NCBI RefSeq assembly: GCF_000003815.2
Contig: NC_049985.1
Span: 10,785,601 to 10,849,600 of the forward strand
DNA length: 64,000 bases
Reading direction: 5' to 3'
Origin: Branchiostoma floridae
Taxonomy: Eukaryota > Chordata > Leptocardii > Amphioxiformes > Branchiostomatidae
Shown here piece by piece: positions 13,201-23,106 of the stretch; positions within the stretch are counted from its first letter, which is position 1, and every line of letters begins with the position of its first letter. The notes beneath the pieces are model-generated. The model worked only from the letters and a program-made list of their open reading frames with translations. It was not told the DNA's origin and made no database searches. The position numbers and the translations under genes were made by a program.

Positions 13201-14616
13201 ACACAAAATGCATCTCTGTGCTTCTATTTGTAATATGTGTGTACGTGTTTTTGCGTGTTTTTGTATGTACTTGTACTTATGTGTATGTGCTGGGGTGAAT
13301 TCTGCCATCTCTGATCGCTATGCTCGCTAACTGTTTCAGGACAAAACGTGTATACGTCATCGACCCCTGATTATGACTGGGACAAGTTACCGTACACCAC
13401 CCTGCTGTACGGGAACGGTCCGGGGTACACGCTGGTGGAAACCACAAACGGGAACGACACGCAGGTCACACGGCAAAACATCACGGACGTCAACACAGGT
13501 GCGGTCTTCAGAGAAATCTTGATGTTACCTCCATTAAAACGGAGGTATTGTTTTTGGTCCGTTTGTCTGGAGTGTGCGAAGTTTGTTCTTACTGGCCCGG
13601 CCCGGGTTCAAGTTTGTTCCTGTGATGAGCTCTAACCAAAGACCGACAGGATGCGAAGTTTGAACTGGCGTGCGTTCAAATATGTTCGACAGGCAGACAG
13701 TAAGTAATCGTCCGCATATGTTTTATCTCGTGTGTCTTTCTTTCCATTAAGTATCGAGTGCAAAAAAAAAACTTCCAGACATACAAAATAAGCCCGTTCC
13801 TGTTCGACGGGTCGCCAAGAACTTAGAAGTCTTTACCTAGAAGCATAAGGAAATAACTAGTACAGTTTTGCATCGCGATGGTTTAGCTGACATTACCGTC
13901 ATACCAACAACTTTTCTGATATTAAATCTCTGAAACGTCCGATTCGTCTTTCTGCACAACACTACTATGATATAAAATAATGATATAAATTCAAGTATTA
14001 CTTGGCTTACGTACAGTTCAATAAGAAAGCAAACCAAAGTACAGAAAAGAAACCAAGGTTGAGATTTCCATCTTCCTTACAGCGGATAAGGAGTACAAAC
14101 AGCAGAGCGCCGCGCCGTTACGGAGTGAGACGCACGGAGGGGAGGACGTCATCATCATGGCGGACGGACCCATGGCTCACCTGTTCCACGGCGTACAGGT
14201 AAGCTCAAATTTCCCAAGGCAAGGTCTGGTCTTTTTATGACAAAATCTTACATGCATTACAGAACAGACGAACGACAATTACACGAACATAAGTTGTTTC
14301 TTGAGTCGATAGACCTTTCAGTACCAAGGACATTGACCAACAATGAAATAAGTGTAGTTTGATTCGTACAGAATAACAGCCGAAATTCATCAAAGAAATC
14401 TAAACCTACCCTATCTTCTGTCTGCAGGAGCAACACTACATCGCACACGTTATGATGTACGCCGCCTGTCTGGGGGAGTACACCGAACACTGTGACAAAC
14501 CGGGAACACCCAAACCCGTCAGGGATGCAGGGCCTGCCGCCAGGGGGAGCTATTATACGGTCGCCTTGACAACAGTTCTTTCCGGGCTACTGATGACGAC
14601 GGCTACGCATTTCTAG
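4247..14616 (+). CDS. Alkaline phosphatase A2, frameshifted in exon 5
   Basis: Eleven-exon ALP: 4247-4298, 8440-8747, 10192-10366, 10631-10806, 11251-11447, 12131-12271, 12620-12702, 12843-12951, 13340-13498, 14083-14198, 14428-14616. Exon 1 encodes a signal peptide ([17 protein letters not shown]); the first of three ATGs was chosen. Exon 2 carries an acidic linker and FLGDGMG (Asp about residue 81). Exon 3 has [10 protein letters not shown] with the nucleophile Ser about 131. Later come THATP, the Arg of [23 protein letters not shown] and FHGVQEQ, so all metal ligands are kept, although the His-Gly between the Zn ligands Asp and His has become Gln-Ala. Relative to A3, exon 5 has one extra T at 11328, giving a TGA at 11362-11364 and a product of about 274 residues lacking the Zn1 and crown regions. 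Without it the frame would run 567 codons. This is either a young pseudogene, a polymorphic null allele or a sequence error. Intron 1 contains a LINE. Confidence 0.9.
4544..8133 (-). mobile_element. L1/Tx1-like non-LTR retrotransposon, 5'-truncated and inactivated, in A2 intron 1
   Basis: Read on the minus strand, the element opens inside an AP-endonuclease domain (AFLQETFS near 8060, VGGDCNVS near 7740, RLDYWFIP near 7550, VPDHRAV near 7470). It continues into a reverse transcriptase ([39 protein letters not shown], then the catalytic MYADD near 6060). It ends with a Cys-rich module ([17 protein letters not shown] near 4800). Nonsense codons lie near 7595 and 5270, and frameshifts near 7170, 6085 and 5785, so it is dead. 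The first few tens of endonuclease residues and any ORF1 are missing. The last codon, TAA, lies at 4544-4546, at the junction. AACTTTA occurs at both edges (4540-4546 and 8127-8133), a possible 7-bp target duplication. A3 intron 1 lacks the insertion. Confidence 0.9.
9435..9618. mobile_element. Partial Harbinger-like MITE in A2 intron 2
   Basis: This stretch matches 56805-56984 (shared CAATCTACGG, TGCTCATTTTAC, CATCCATATAATCAAATCAA). It ends in ACGTGGCC followed by TAA, as expected for a PIF/Harbinger end with a 3-bp target. No left end was found. It sits inside an extra block, about 8853-9645, that A2 intron 2 has and A3 intron 2 lacks, so it arrived after the A2/A3 duplication. Confidence 0.55.
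11632..11790 (-). mobile_element. tRNA-derived SINE, decayed (A2 intron 5)
   Basis: It shares sequence with the copy in A3 intron 5 (19205-19375): CACCTCGATGGTGT, CCAACGACACAACGTCTAGT and CACTCGGTCTT. The tRNA-like head lies at the high-coordinate end on the minus strand. Its B box has decayed here but is intact in A3. Both genes hold it at the same intron position, so it predates their duplication. Confidence 0.65.
12294..12379. repeat. (ACATCT)n hexanucleotide repeat in A2 intron 6
   Basis: About fourteen near-perfect copies of TCTACA are present. The repeat is absent from the matching intron of A3. Open frames reading Ser-Thr, Tyr-Ile or Asp-Val repeats across it are artefacts. Confidence 0.97.
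12942..13160 (+). repeat. 22-bp splice-donor minisatellite, about 10 units (A2 intron 8)
   Basis: Tandem 22-bp units (core CATATTTGGTATGGTTACAC) begin exactly at the exon 8 donor and decay toward 13160. Units 1-4 are nearly identical. Each repeats the coding end of exon 8 plus GT, so several equivalent 5' splice sites are lined up. The array also marks the place where A2 stops resembling A3 and starts resembling A1. Confidence 0.92.
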
Positions 14617-14685
14617 CTTTCATTGTGGCCGCAGTGACTTATTGTAGTGTGCGTGTGTATGCGTGTGTATGAGAGAGAGAAAGAT

Positions 14686-14690
14686 ATATG

Positions 14691-14731
<41 letters not shown>

Positions 14732-14739
14732 GGACACAT

Positions 14740-14819
<80 letters not shown>
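14686..14819. repeat. (TA)n and (GA)n tract in the A2 3' UTR
   Basis: A short TA run is followed by a long GA run about 70 nt after the A2 stop codon, matching the position of the GA tract after A1. Ser-Leu or Arg-Glu repeat ORFs here are artefacts. Confidence 0.93.
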
Positions 14820-14822
<3 letters not shown>

Positions 14823-14824
14823 TA

Positions 14825-14920
14825 GAGCAGATGTTGGGTGGAAGATTGTAACATATCCTGACTATCGAGCTTTTCTGATCAATCTTACAATCTTCCATCC
14901 AGACATTTGCTTGGAGATTA
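14825..14920. repeat. Hairpin or mini-foldback in the A2 3' UTR
   Basis: AGCAGATGTTGGGTGGAAG near 14827 pairs with CTTCCATCCAGACATTTGCT near 14890. It is the counterpart of 3090-3215 after A1, with a shorter loop. Confidence 0.6.
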
Positions 14921-15033
14921 TGTCCAAAGTAAGTCAAGTATGTCCTGGAAAATGAAAATGTAGCTGGAAGGAAGAGGAAATTAATGACCGTGTATGATAC
15001 GTATATAGACAATGTTGTTGTAAATTACCGAGA

Positions 15034-15039
15034 AATAAA
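15034..15039 (+). promoter_or_regulatory. Polyadenylation signal AATAAA, A2
   Basis: The AATAAA hexamer lies in the same block (CCGAGAAATAAAATCTCAG) as the A1 signal. Confidence 0.6.
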
Positions 15040-15662
15040 ATCTCAGTCAATCTGTTTGGACGCTGCTCTTGTTTTACTCAAAACATAATTTTACACCCAG
15101 AGCAGGTGATGTATACAGTAGAGTTGTGTGCCAATAGTGGATGCTATGTTGGATGTTCTTTGGAGTTTATTGTCCACTAGTTCAAGTGTAACAATTACAC
15201 TTTGACAAACAATTGCATTTAGTCAAAGAAAGTACTGCACTGCGATTTCACTCTACAAACATGTTAACTTCTTAAGCTGAATCATTACATGGTTCAGATA
15301 AAGAAGAGTACACATTATATAATTAATCAAACTGGTTAGAGGTGATAGAAACATTTCCCCTTTTCATACTTCACAAATCTAGAACCCCATTTGACATGTG
15401 AGAGCAGCTGTACATCGCACGGTCGGGTCAAAGCGAAGGTCACGGACAAACCTCGACTGCAATGTCCCCTAGTTTACCCCTGTGGTTACAGAGCTATGCA
15501 GGCCCAGCAGGTCGGTTTGGCGCCACTTAGTCCCTGCCGTAACACCTGACAAGATCAAGTTGTAACGAGCTCCAGATACCGAGAAATGCCAGACCCAAAT
15601 TAGCAGACTCACAAGCCTGTGTTACATGGTTCAAGAGGTCTTAGACAAGGTCACTCCCTCCG

Positions 15663-15674
15663 CATATATATATA
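15663..15674 (+). promoter_or_regulatory. TATA-like core promoter of A3
   Basis: CATATATATATAGCCTATACGG lies about 50 nt upstream of the A3 ATG and matches the A2 promoter block. Confidence 0.6.
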
Positions 15675-15715
15675 GCCTATACGGCGTTACCTTAGAGTTC
15701 TTCGTCCATATTGCA

Positions 15716-18700
15716 ATGATGAGGCTACCTCTTTTAGCACTTTCTATGTTCATATCATCAGCCTATCCAGGTAAGACGACAAAATCAATCTAAAGGATGT
15801 AATTTTCTTCATTTATGCCTTCGTTACAATGAGGTACTGTAGTGGCCGCTCTGTGTTTGTCAGCAAGATAACTAGAGAACACGTGGGTGGATTGTTGTGA
15901 TATACGGCATGTGGGTAGTTTTCAAAGGCTTGTTTCTGTCATGTAGGGGGTGATTCAGCTAGAGTATGCGTCTTAGTCAACAAAGTCTTGTGAGCAGGCA
16001 TAAACAAAATGTTTGTCGCCTTAGGTTCCTGGACCTTTAAAATGTGTGCGTCAAATATTGAACGAAAGTGAATGTTGCATATTCAATAGTATATAAACGT
16101 TATTTCAATATCACATTGATTGGATCAGTAGAATAATGGATTGTTATATGGCTGGTGGTCAGAAAATTTACGGAAGTGTAGACACTTCCTTTACGGAATA
16201 TAATATCTGGCAATCAAACTAATTTCTTCTACTGCAGTTGCGCTACAATGGGTTTATTAAACATGGATACAAATTAACCATTTACAGCGACCTGCTCTTC
16301 TTTGAATACACCAACAAACACTGAAAACGATGAGAACCAAGAGAAGCATCGGGCGCTAACAGGCGAGCAGACGCCCGACTACTGGACCAACATGGCGCGG
16401 GCCTCCATCGATGAAGCCCTCCGCCTGCAGACCCTCAACACGAACGTGGCCAAAAACGTGGTGCTGTTCCTGGGAGACGGGATGGGCGTTTCCACGGTAA
16501 CCACGGCACGGATCCTGAAGGGACAAAAGGCGGGAAACCCGGGAGAGGAGACCGTGCTGGCCATGGACTCATTACCTTATACCGCCATGTCTAAGGTTAG
16601 AGACACGATATCATAGAACGTGACCTGAGCATGACTTGAATTTCTGACTGAACACTGACGTAACGTCACAACGCAAACATGTTTGATCTGAAACGACTCA
16701 GATTAAGTCAGAGCATTTGTGGATACTCAGAGAACACTGATAAGAAGTAAAGTGCTCGGGCTGTAAAAATGAGTAGTTTATGTAGACCTATCAAGATAGG
16801 CTTGGAAACTTGAGCCTATTGTCAATCATGTATACGTTACTCATCATCATCATCCGGGCGTGCTGGTTGCACGTTTCTACATTTACGCATATATATTTAT
16901 CGATTGCATTATGTATTGTGCACACATTGTGCACACAATATGCTATATGCAATATACAGCTATCTACCACTAAATAATCACGCCCATTGTGTGTTCAGAA
17001 CTGGAGAAATCAAACTAGATTTTCTGCCACATTTCAATACCACAACAAGCCGCTAGGTGCCAGAAGTCGAATCATTTAAAGATCTCGTCAAAACCGACCC
17101 ACATACCGAATATTAATACAATCCATTCAGGTCTAATAAAGTTATGCTGTCCACCCACAAACAAACATACACACACACACAAACGTTACCGAAAACAACC
17201 TTCTAGCAAATGTGATTTAGAATGCTTGATTACAATAATGTTCCACTTGCAGTCGTCATGCATTTGAGGGACAAACTCCAGGATGATTATACAGATAGGT
17301 CTCCTGAAAAATTGGTGTCGAAATGATGTTTCTGAAATAATTTTGCTTCATATTTTTCAGACGTACAACATTGACAAACAGGTGCCTGACTCAGCAGCCT
17401 GTGCCACAGCGTTCCTTTGCGGTGTCAAAACGAACCTCGGACTTCTCGGTCTGGACGGGAGAGCCACGTACAAAAACTGCAGTTCCGCCAAAGGTCACGA
17501 GGTGGAGTCCATTATTGAGCACGCAGAGAAAGCAGGTTGAGAACTTCGTCCTTCTCTAGTGCGCAAAACATGGTACAACACATTTAACAGGCATTCCTAT
17601 AGCTCACAAAAAAGGCAGAATGTTAATTGAAAAAGTATATTGTAATTTAAGGAGTATTTGATTGAGTTTTTAACCAACTTTTCATTTCTTTAGTATATAT
17701 AAGGTCATCACCACTTCAAGAGGAATGACATTTATTATACAAGGCGATAGAAACAAATTTAAAGCAAATAAACCATCACCTTTGTAGGAAAGTCCACAGG
17801 AATCGTCACCACCACCCGTGTGACCCACGCCACGCCGGCGGCAGGGTACGCGCACACGGCTTCCCGCAATTGGGAGGCCGACAGCGATCTGACGGCGGAG
17901 GCCCGGGAGAACAACTGTACAGACATCGCCTATCAACTGGTGGAAGAAGCACCCGACATAGAGGTACAAAGTCGAGCTGTATATACGATGATAACGTTAG
18001 CGTTCACATTTTCTTCAGTGTGTAATTTCACAAATTGCACCGGTCGGTTCGCTCACTCCGTGCTTTATCCGTTGGTGTGTTCACTTTGTGGTTTATTCGA
18101 TGGTTATAGGAATATATTTGGTATGTATATGCCCCATATTTGGTACGGTTACAGTCGACGTCCATATTTTGCATGGTTACAACCAATATGGTATAGTTTC
18201 AACCCATGTTTGATACCATTACCCTTTATACTATACACGATATTATTACATCCGACAGAGTTAGACGTTAGGAAGGCTAGACGTAGATTAAAGTGAGCAC
18301 ACGCTGCAGTGAAACAACGTATCACAACATCTCACAATTTTTTAAGGAAAAAAAGTACTAACCGTACAAGACGCTCTCACATGGCAACCACCCCATTGCA
18401 AAATCATGAGAAACGTCAGTATATACAAAGAAAAAGTGAAAAATGTCGGAAGAATTCTTAAATTTTACGTTGCGTATTTCAGGTAATATTAGGTGGCGGT
18501 CGCCGGGCTTTTCTAACAAACAACATGACGGATCCTGAAGACGGGTCGAAGGGTACCAGGAAAGACGGCATAGCTTTGATCCAAAGGTGGCTTGACAGGA
18601 AAACCGGACCAGCCCGATACGTCTGGAACGAAACGGAATTCAACAGTGTGGATCCGAAGTCAGTAGATTATCTTCTCGGTGAGAAAGACGTTTCTTTAGG

Positions 18701-21700
18701 CAGTGCACGTCCACGATTGAATTGTTCTTTTTGTAGGATTTCAAGCGATGCTACGGTAGTGTATAGGTTTAAAGGCTTATATTAAAGGTCCAATATATTT
18801 TTGAGGCCGCGGGGCCCAACCCTCCCAGGCAATCCACCGCCTTTTGTCTCCAAATCAAAGTCAGATACCCGTATTTATGTCATACCTGTGACGCGAAAAC
18901 GTTCGATACGGGTGTTCCAGACCGTGTGATAACTTCCGTATCACACAGGTTCGAAAGTTGTATCACACAGGCTTCCTTCGAGTAAATCGAACCATTTCGA
19001 GCGGGCTGAGTGCGGCAAGGTTGGCAATTCGAATACCTGATTCGGACGTTGGAACATTGCTGTTGTAACACTTTTTGTTCGAGGGCACCAAATTTGACCT
19101 TCGGTCCCAGCCCTCCCGCGGGTCAGATCACCCTCCGGCCTTCGGGCGATCCTTCCCACGGTCGGGCTGGTACCTTGGGTGATACGGAATACACCGTATT
19201 GTATTCTATATTTACGTACACCTCGATGGTGTTAGAAAAGTCGTATAAAGTGCCTTTCCCAACGACACAACGTCTAGTCAGGAATGTCAGGAATCGAACC
19301 CGGGACCTCTCGTTCTCGTAGACGCCAACCTAGTCACTCGGTCTTACGACGCCACCAGCGAGGATAAGACAGAACACACGTGTTACGAGAGTAAAACAGC
19401 TATTAGCACCCCTCCACTATATGCAACGTAGTAGTTATAACCCAATATCAATATTGAATAGGATGTACATGTGTTCTCTAAGAACTGACGCCTGAAGTAT
19501 TACGACCTCTCCTTCCACTGGACTCGGAGTTGAGCATAACGCCAACGTACACAGTACTAACCCTACATAGGAATTCGAACAGATCGGTAGCAGCATCAAG
19601 GTCTCTGCCTGATTCAACACTAAGTAACCTACAAGGTGAAACATGGTGTAAGAAGTGGGATTCGAACATTTTTTTCCATCCATGACAAACCAGGTATGAT
19701 GAAACTGATGCTTGTAGTCCGTCTGCACAGGTCTGTTCGAACCAAGCAGCATGCAGTACTCCGTTGACCGGGTCAACGACACGGCAGGAGAGCCCAGCTT
19801 GCCGACATGACCAGGAAGGCGATACAAGTCCTGCAGAAGAACAGGAATGGATTCTTCCTACTGGTTGAGGGTATGTCTGTAATTGTAAATATGCTTACAA
19901 GATACATATCGATTTTACCTAATGTCCGTCTCACTGCTTTAAACGTTTAGGCTGTACTGCTTATTTTTTATGACAATCTAAAATGTTCTTAATGTGAGTG
20001 TAAATTGGTTTTGATTCAGTGGCAACACTGCGATCTCCAATAAAGTTATATTGTGTCTTGTATCTTGTATGTCGCAATCCAAGATGGTATCGTTCCATTT
20101 CATATGCATTATGTGGCACATCAGCGACTGGCGCATTCATGACTATTCCAGTATGTTGAGTAAATGTTCTTTGAGTAGGTATTTAAGAACAATACGCAAT
20201 GAGACTGTTTGTTCTTGTGCTATCCTCGGATTCAGGAGGCCGCATCGACCACGCCCATCACGCGTCCAAGGCCGTCAAAGCTTTAGAAGAAACCGTGGTG
20301 TTTGATGACGCTGTGAAGGTGTGCTTTAGTTGTACTCAGAATACCTTACAAAAGTCGTGTCAATAAATTTGTTTTGTAAAATTCCATTTTTTTCTTGGAA
20401 TGTGATGTAGCCTAAGGTAAGGCGGTGTAGCCTAAGGTAAGTCGGTGTTACGGTCAGCATATTTCTGTCCCTTGTACTACCACAGGTGGCTAAAGACATG
20501 CTGGACACATCTGACAGCCTCATTGTGGTGACGGCGGACCACTCCCACACAATGACGTTTGCAGGGTACCCCAAGAGGGGACACTCCATATTTGGTATGG
20601 TTACACTTGAGCTCCATATTTGGTACGGGTGTACCCCACATTTAGTCTGATTACAGTCCATATTTGGTATGGGTAACTCCCATATTTGGTATGATTATAC
20701 TCCATATTTGATATGACAACCCCCGACAAAGCCAGATAGTAGGACGACTTGACATAGATCTATATGTAATATATGTGTATGAGTATACGCTGCTATAAAA
20801 GAACATTTTGGAACGCTGGAAATATCTCACACATACATGACGCTCTTTTCAGGAAAATTGGAGAGCTCCGGGGTAAAAGACGACCTACCGTACACGGCGC
20901 TTCTGTACGGCATCGGCCCTGGGTACAAACTCACGGCAAACGGCACCCGGAAAAACATTACAGACGTTGACACGGGTACAAATCAACTAACGATTTTGTA
21001 TTGTTGCCTTCGTATACATGATGATTTATTTTAGGTGTGTCTGGATGGTTGTGATGGTGTGTGTTCGTAGTTATGTTAACATAGTACAGTGGCAGGAACT
21101 GAGTGGGAAGATGGTCAGACATGCAGAGTGACAAGATGTAGAGTTCAGAGGTGTTAGGTCGTTTATCAGAAATGTCAGACATTCCAGGTCATGTGGTCGA
21201 TGGTAGAGTCTACTTATCCATGGAGATGTATTATCTTCTACTTGTGTTTTCGTGTTATAAATTTGATTGTCGCATTCACCGTAGAGTGACAGGAAGTTAC
21301 AAATGGATACAATGAATATTTGCATAATCAATTCGCTACAATAAAACTTTATTTAGAAATATATAGTCGTTCACGGAGGCGTGGAATCTTCGCATTCTGG
21401 TTTTACATTTAGGAAATGAATAAAATAACTGAATGGACTACCCTAAAGATTCATAAAACAAATCAATGAAATAAGGACTTCCCAACAGTTAGACATGAAA
21501 GTGCCAGTGTTTGTTACCGTCTCTACAGCATATAAGGAGTACAGACAGCAGAGCGCTGTTCCACGAAAGACTGGCACGCACGCAGGGGAGGACGTCATTA
21601 TCATGGCAGACGGACCCATGGCACACCTGTTTCACGGCGTACAGGTACCTGTGTCATTTGTACCTGTGCATGTTCCCATATCTGTACCTGTACCTGTATC

Positions 21701-22098
21701 TGTGCTTGTGTATGTCTCTGTATTTGTATACCTGTACTGTCAAACGTCATGGTCGTTACATCTGTATCTGTGCCTGACTTAGTATCTGTATCTCTACCTG
21801 TCTCACTACCTGTCGGTTTGTGTGTCTCAGTATCTGTAGTGACTCCTGATTTGTCTCTCTGAAGAAAAAATGATATATATATTTGCACCCACTGTGTTGT
21901 CCGCAGGAGCAACACTACATCGCACACGTTATGATGTACGCAGCCTGTCTGGGGGAGTACTCCCACGACTGTGACACGCGCACACCGACAGTGAACCCGA
22001 GACCCAGTAGAAGTGCAGGAATCAGCAGATCCGCTAGAGGGGACATTTATGCCATCACGTTGATCACGGTCGCCTACATTTTATCTGCATACTTTTGA
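15716..22098 (+). CDS. Alkaline phosphatase A3, frameshifted in exon 6
   Basis: Eleven-exon ALP: 15716-15770, 16288-16595, 17361-17535, 17788-17963, 18483-18678, 19731-19870, 20236-20318, 20486-20594, 20853-20975, 21529-21644, 21907-22098. The signal peptide is [18 protein letters not shown]. The active-site residues match A2: [50 protein letters not shown]. Exon 6 is 140 nt instead of 141: one base is missing around 19798-19803, giving a TGA at 19808-19810 after about 329 residues. The rest stays open to a TGA at 22096-22098 (558 codons without the break). Exon 9 is short (123 nt against 159 in A1 and A2) and unlike theirs, and introns 8-10 also differ, whereas exons 1-8 and their introns are close to A2. 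The C-terminus ends in a hydrophobic tail ([14 protein letters not shown]), consistent with a GPI anchor. Pseudogene, null allele or sequence error cannot be separated here. Confidence 0.9.
19205..19375 (-). mobile_element. tRNA-derived SINE (A3 intron 5)
   Basis: On the minus strand a tRNA-like head carries a Pol III B box (GGGTTCGATTCC; plus-strand GGAATCGAACCC near 19293). It is followed by a body with GTTGTGTCGTTGGGAAAGGC. The same body motif occurs in the SINE at 58466-58745. It sits at the same place as the copy in A2 intron 5. Confidence 0.75.
20584..20715 (+). repeat. Degenerate 22-bp splice-donor minisatellite (A3 intron 8)
   Basis: Several diverged units (CATATTTGGTATGG, CATATTTGGTACGGG, CATATTTGATATGAC) start at the exon 8 donor. 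It is older and more decayed than the A2 array. Confidence 0.8.
21018..21400. repeat. Dispersed repeat, copy 1 (A3 intron 9)
   Basis: Shares several blocks with 24905-25280 in B1 intron 3: GAGTGGGAAGATGGT, CATTCACCGTAGAGTGACAG and CACGGAGG...TCTTCG. No coding potential was recognised and the ends were not resolved. Confidence 0.6.
21645..21840. repeat. Degenerate CTGTRYCTGT low-complexity tract (A3 intron 10)
   Basis: Repeated GTACCTGT and GTATCTGT hexamer/octamer-like units fill most of the last intron of A3. Open frames through it are repeat translations. Confidence 0.85.
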
Positions 22099-23106
22099 TG
22101 TTGAATGAAACTATCCTGTATGCTAAGAGTTACATACCATGACATAGATGGATAATGAAAGTCCATTCAGGAGGCTTGCGTGATTTCTCTTTTACCCCCA
22201 TAGACCATTATTTTTGCAATTCGAAGGTGGTTTTGTACAATCATCTCCCGGCGATCAGGACTGGTACTGCAGATTAGGCTCTGCTGGGAATGCAATAAAA
22301 TCTTCCGAAACTGTCAATTATTTTCTTGAATTTTGATGTACAAACATGCCTTTAGACATACCATCTAAGGCTTTGCTCTTAGTTCTGAACGTAAATTCTA
22401 TCTTAAATTGATATCCCTGGCCGTCCAAGTGTCTCAAGTGTCAAGTGTCATCCATAATGCCTGTCAGTATATTGTAGAATGTGTGAAAGTTATTGTAGCT
22501 ATGACCAGACGCACATTTCAAACTGGGCCAGGCTGAACAACGTTAAACAACATTGTCATATAGCCAGGATACGTTGACCAAGCAGAAGGCCCCATTTCAT
22601 ACTGGTTATGACACCATATACACCTCGGGCGGGTCATTGACCCTTAACTGTTTACACATGGCGTAACGGTATAATAGTTATTCATTAGCCATAGGCCAAC
22701 AGAGGTGGTGTGACGTTTGTAAACGACCCGAGCGTACCCGTAAGGTCACGCGAAATCAACGTTAGAGGGTCCTTCGGGGATTAATTGTTTCAAGTCTGAC
22801 TGACGTAAGTCTAAAGGCAGTGCCTGTATAATACCAGCACACTCTTCTTGACACCCATACTTAGGGTATGTCACATAAAAACGACTTGTTATCAAACAGT
22901 TGGCTGTACTGTTGTTTCTCACCTACGTCGATTCTTTCTTGTTATGCCGACAAGTTCTCGTATAATTCTTGTTACGTTTGATATTGGAGACTGTTCTGAC
23001 TAGAAACGCCTTTGTGACCGGGTACTTAGCTTTATAACATCATTGTGATCAAAGGTTAACAGTGAGTAAACAGTACGCGCACGTTCATGACGTTATGGCA
23101 GCGAAG
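22099..23106. other. A3-B1 intergenic region
   Basis: Holds the A3 3' UTR with an AATAAA at 22294-22299, the 43-bp block 22604-22646 that recurs inverted upstream of B2, and the proximal promoter of B1 with TTTATAAC at about 23031 and TGATCAAAGGTTAAC just downstream. No ORF worth calling was seen. It is the boundary between the A and B subfamilies. Confidence 0.6.
22604..22646. promoter_or_regulatory. Conserved block with an IR1 palindrome, upstream of B1
   Basis: GTTATGACACCATATACACC is followed by GGGTCATTGACCC (22631-22643), two GGGTCA-type half-sites head to head with a 1-nt spacer, the layout bound by some nuclear receptor dimers. The block recurs in inverted orientation at 30877-30919, upstream of B2. 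A regulatory role is inferred; it could instead be a repeat end. Confidence 0.4.

Noticed and set aside
14620-15012. Ser-Leu-rich and Arg-Glu-rich ORFs
   Set aside because: Products of the GA/CT tract in the A2 3' UTR; the same explanation covers 2882-3309.
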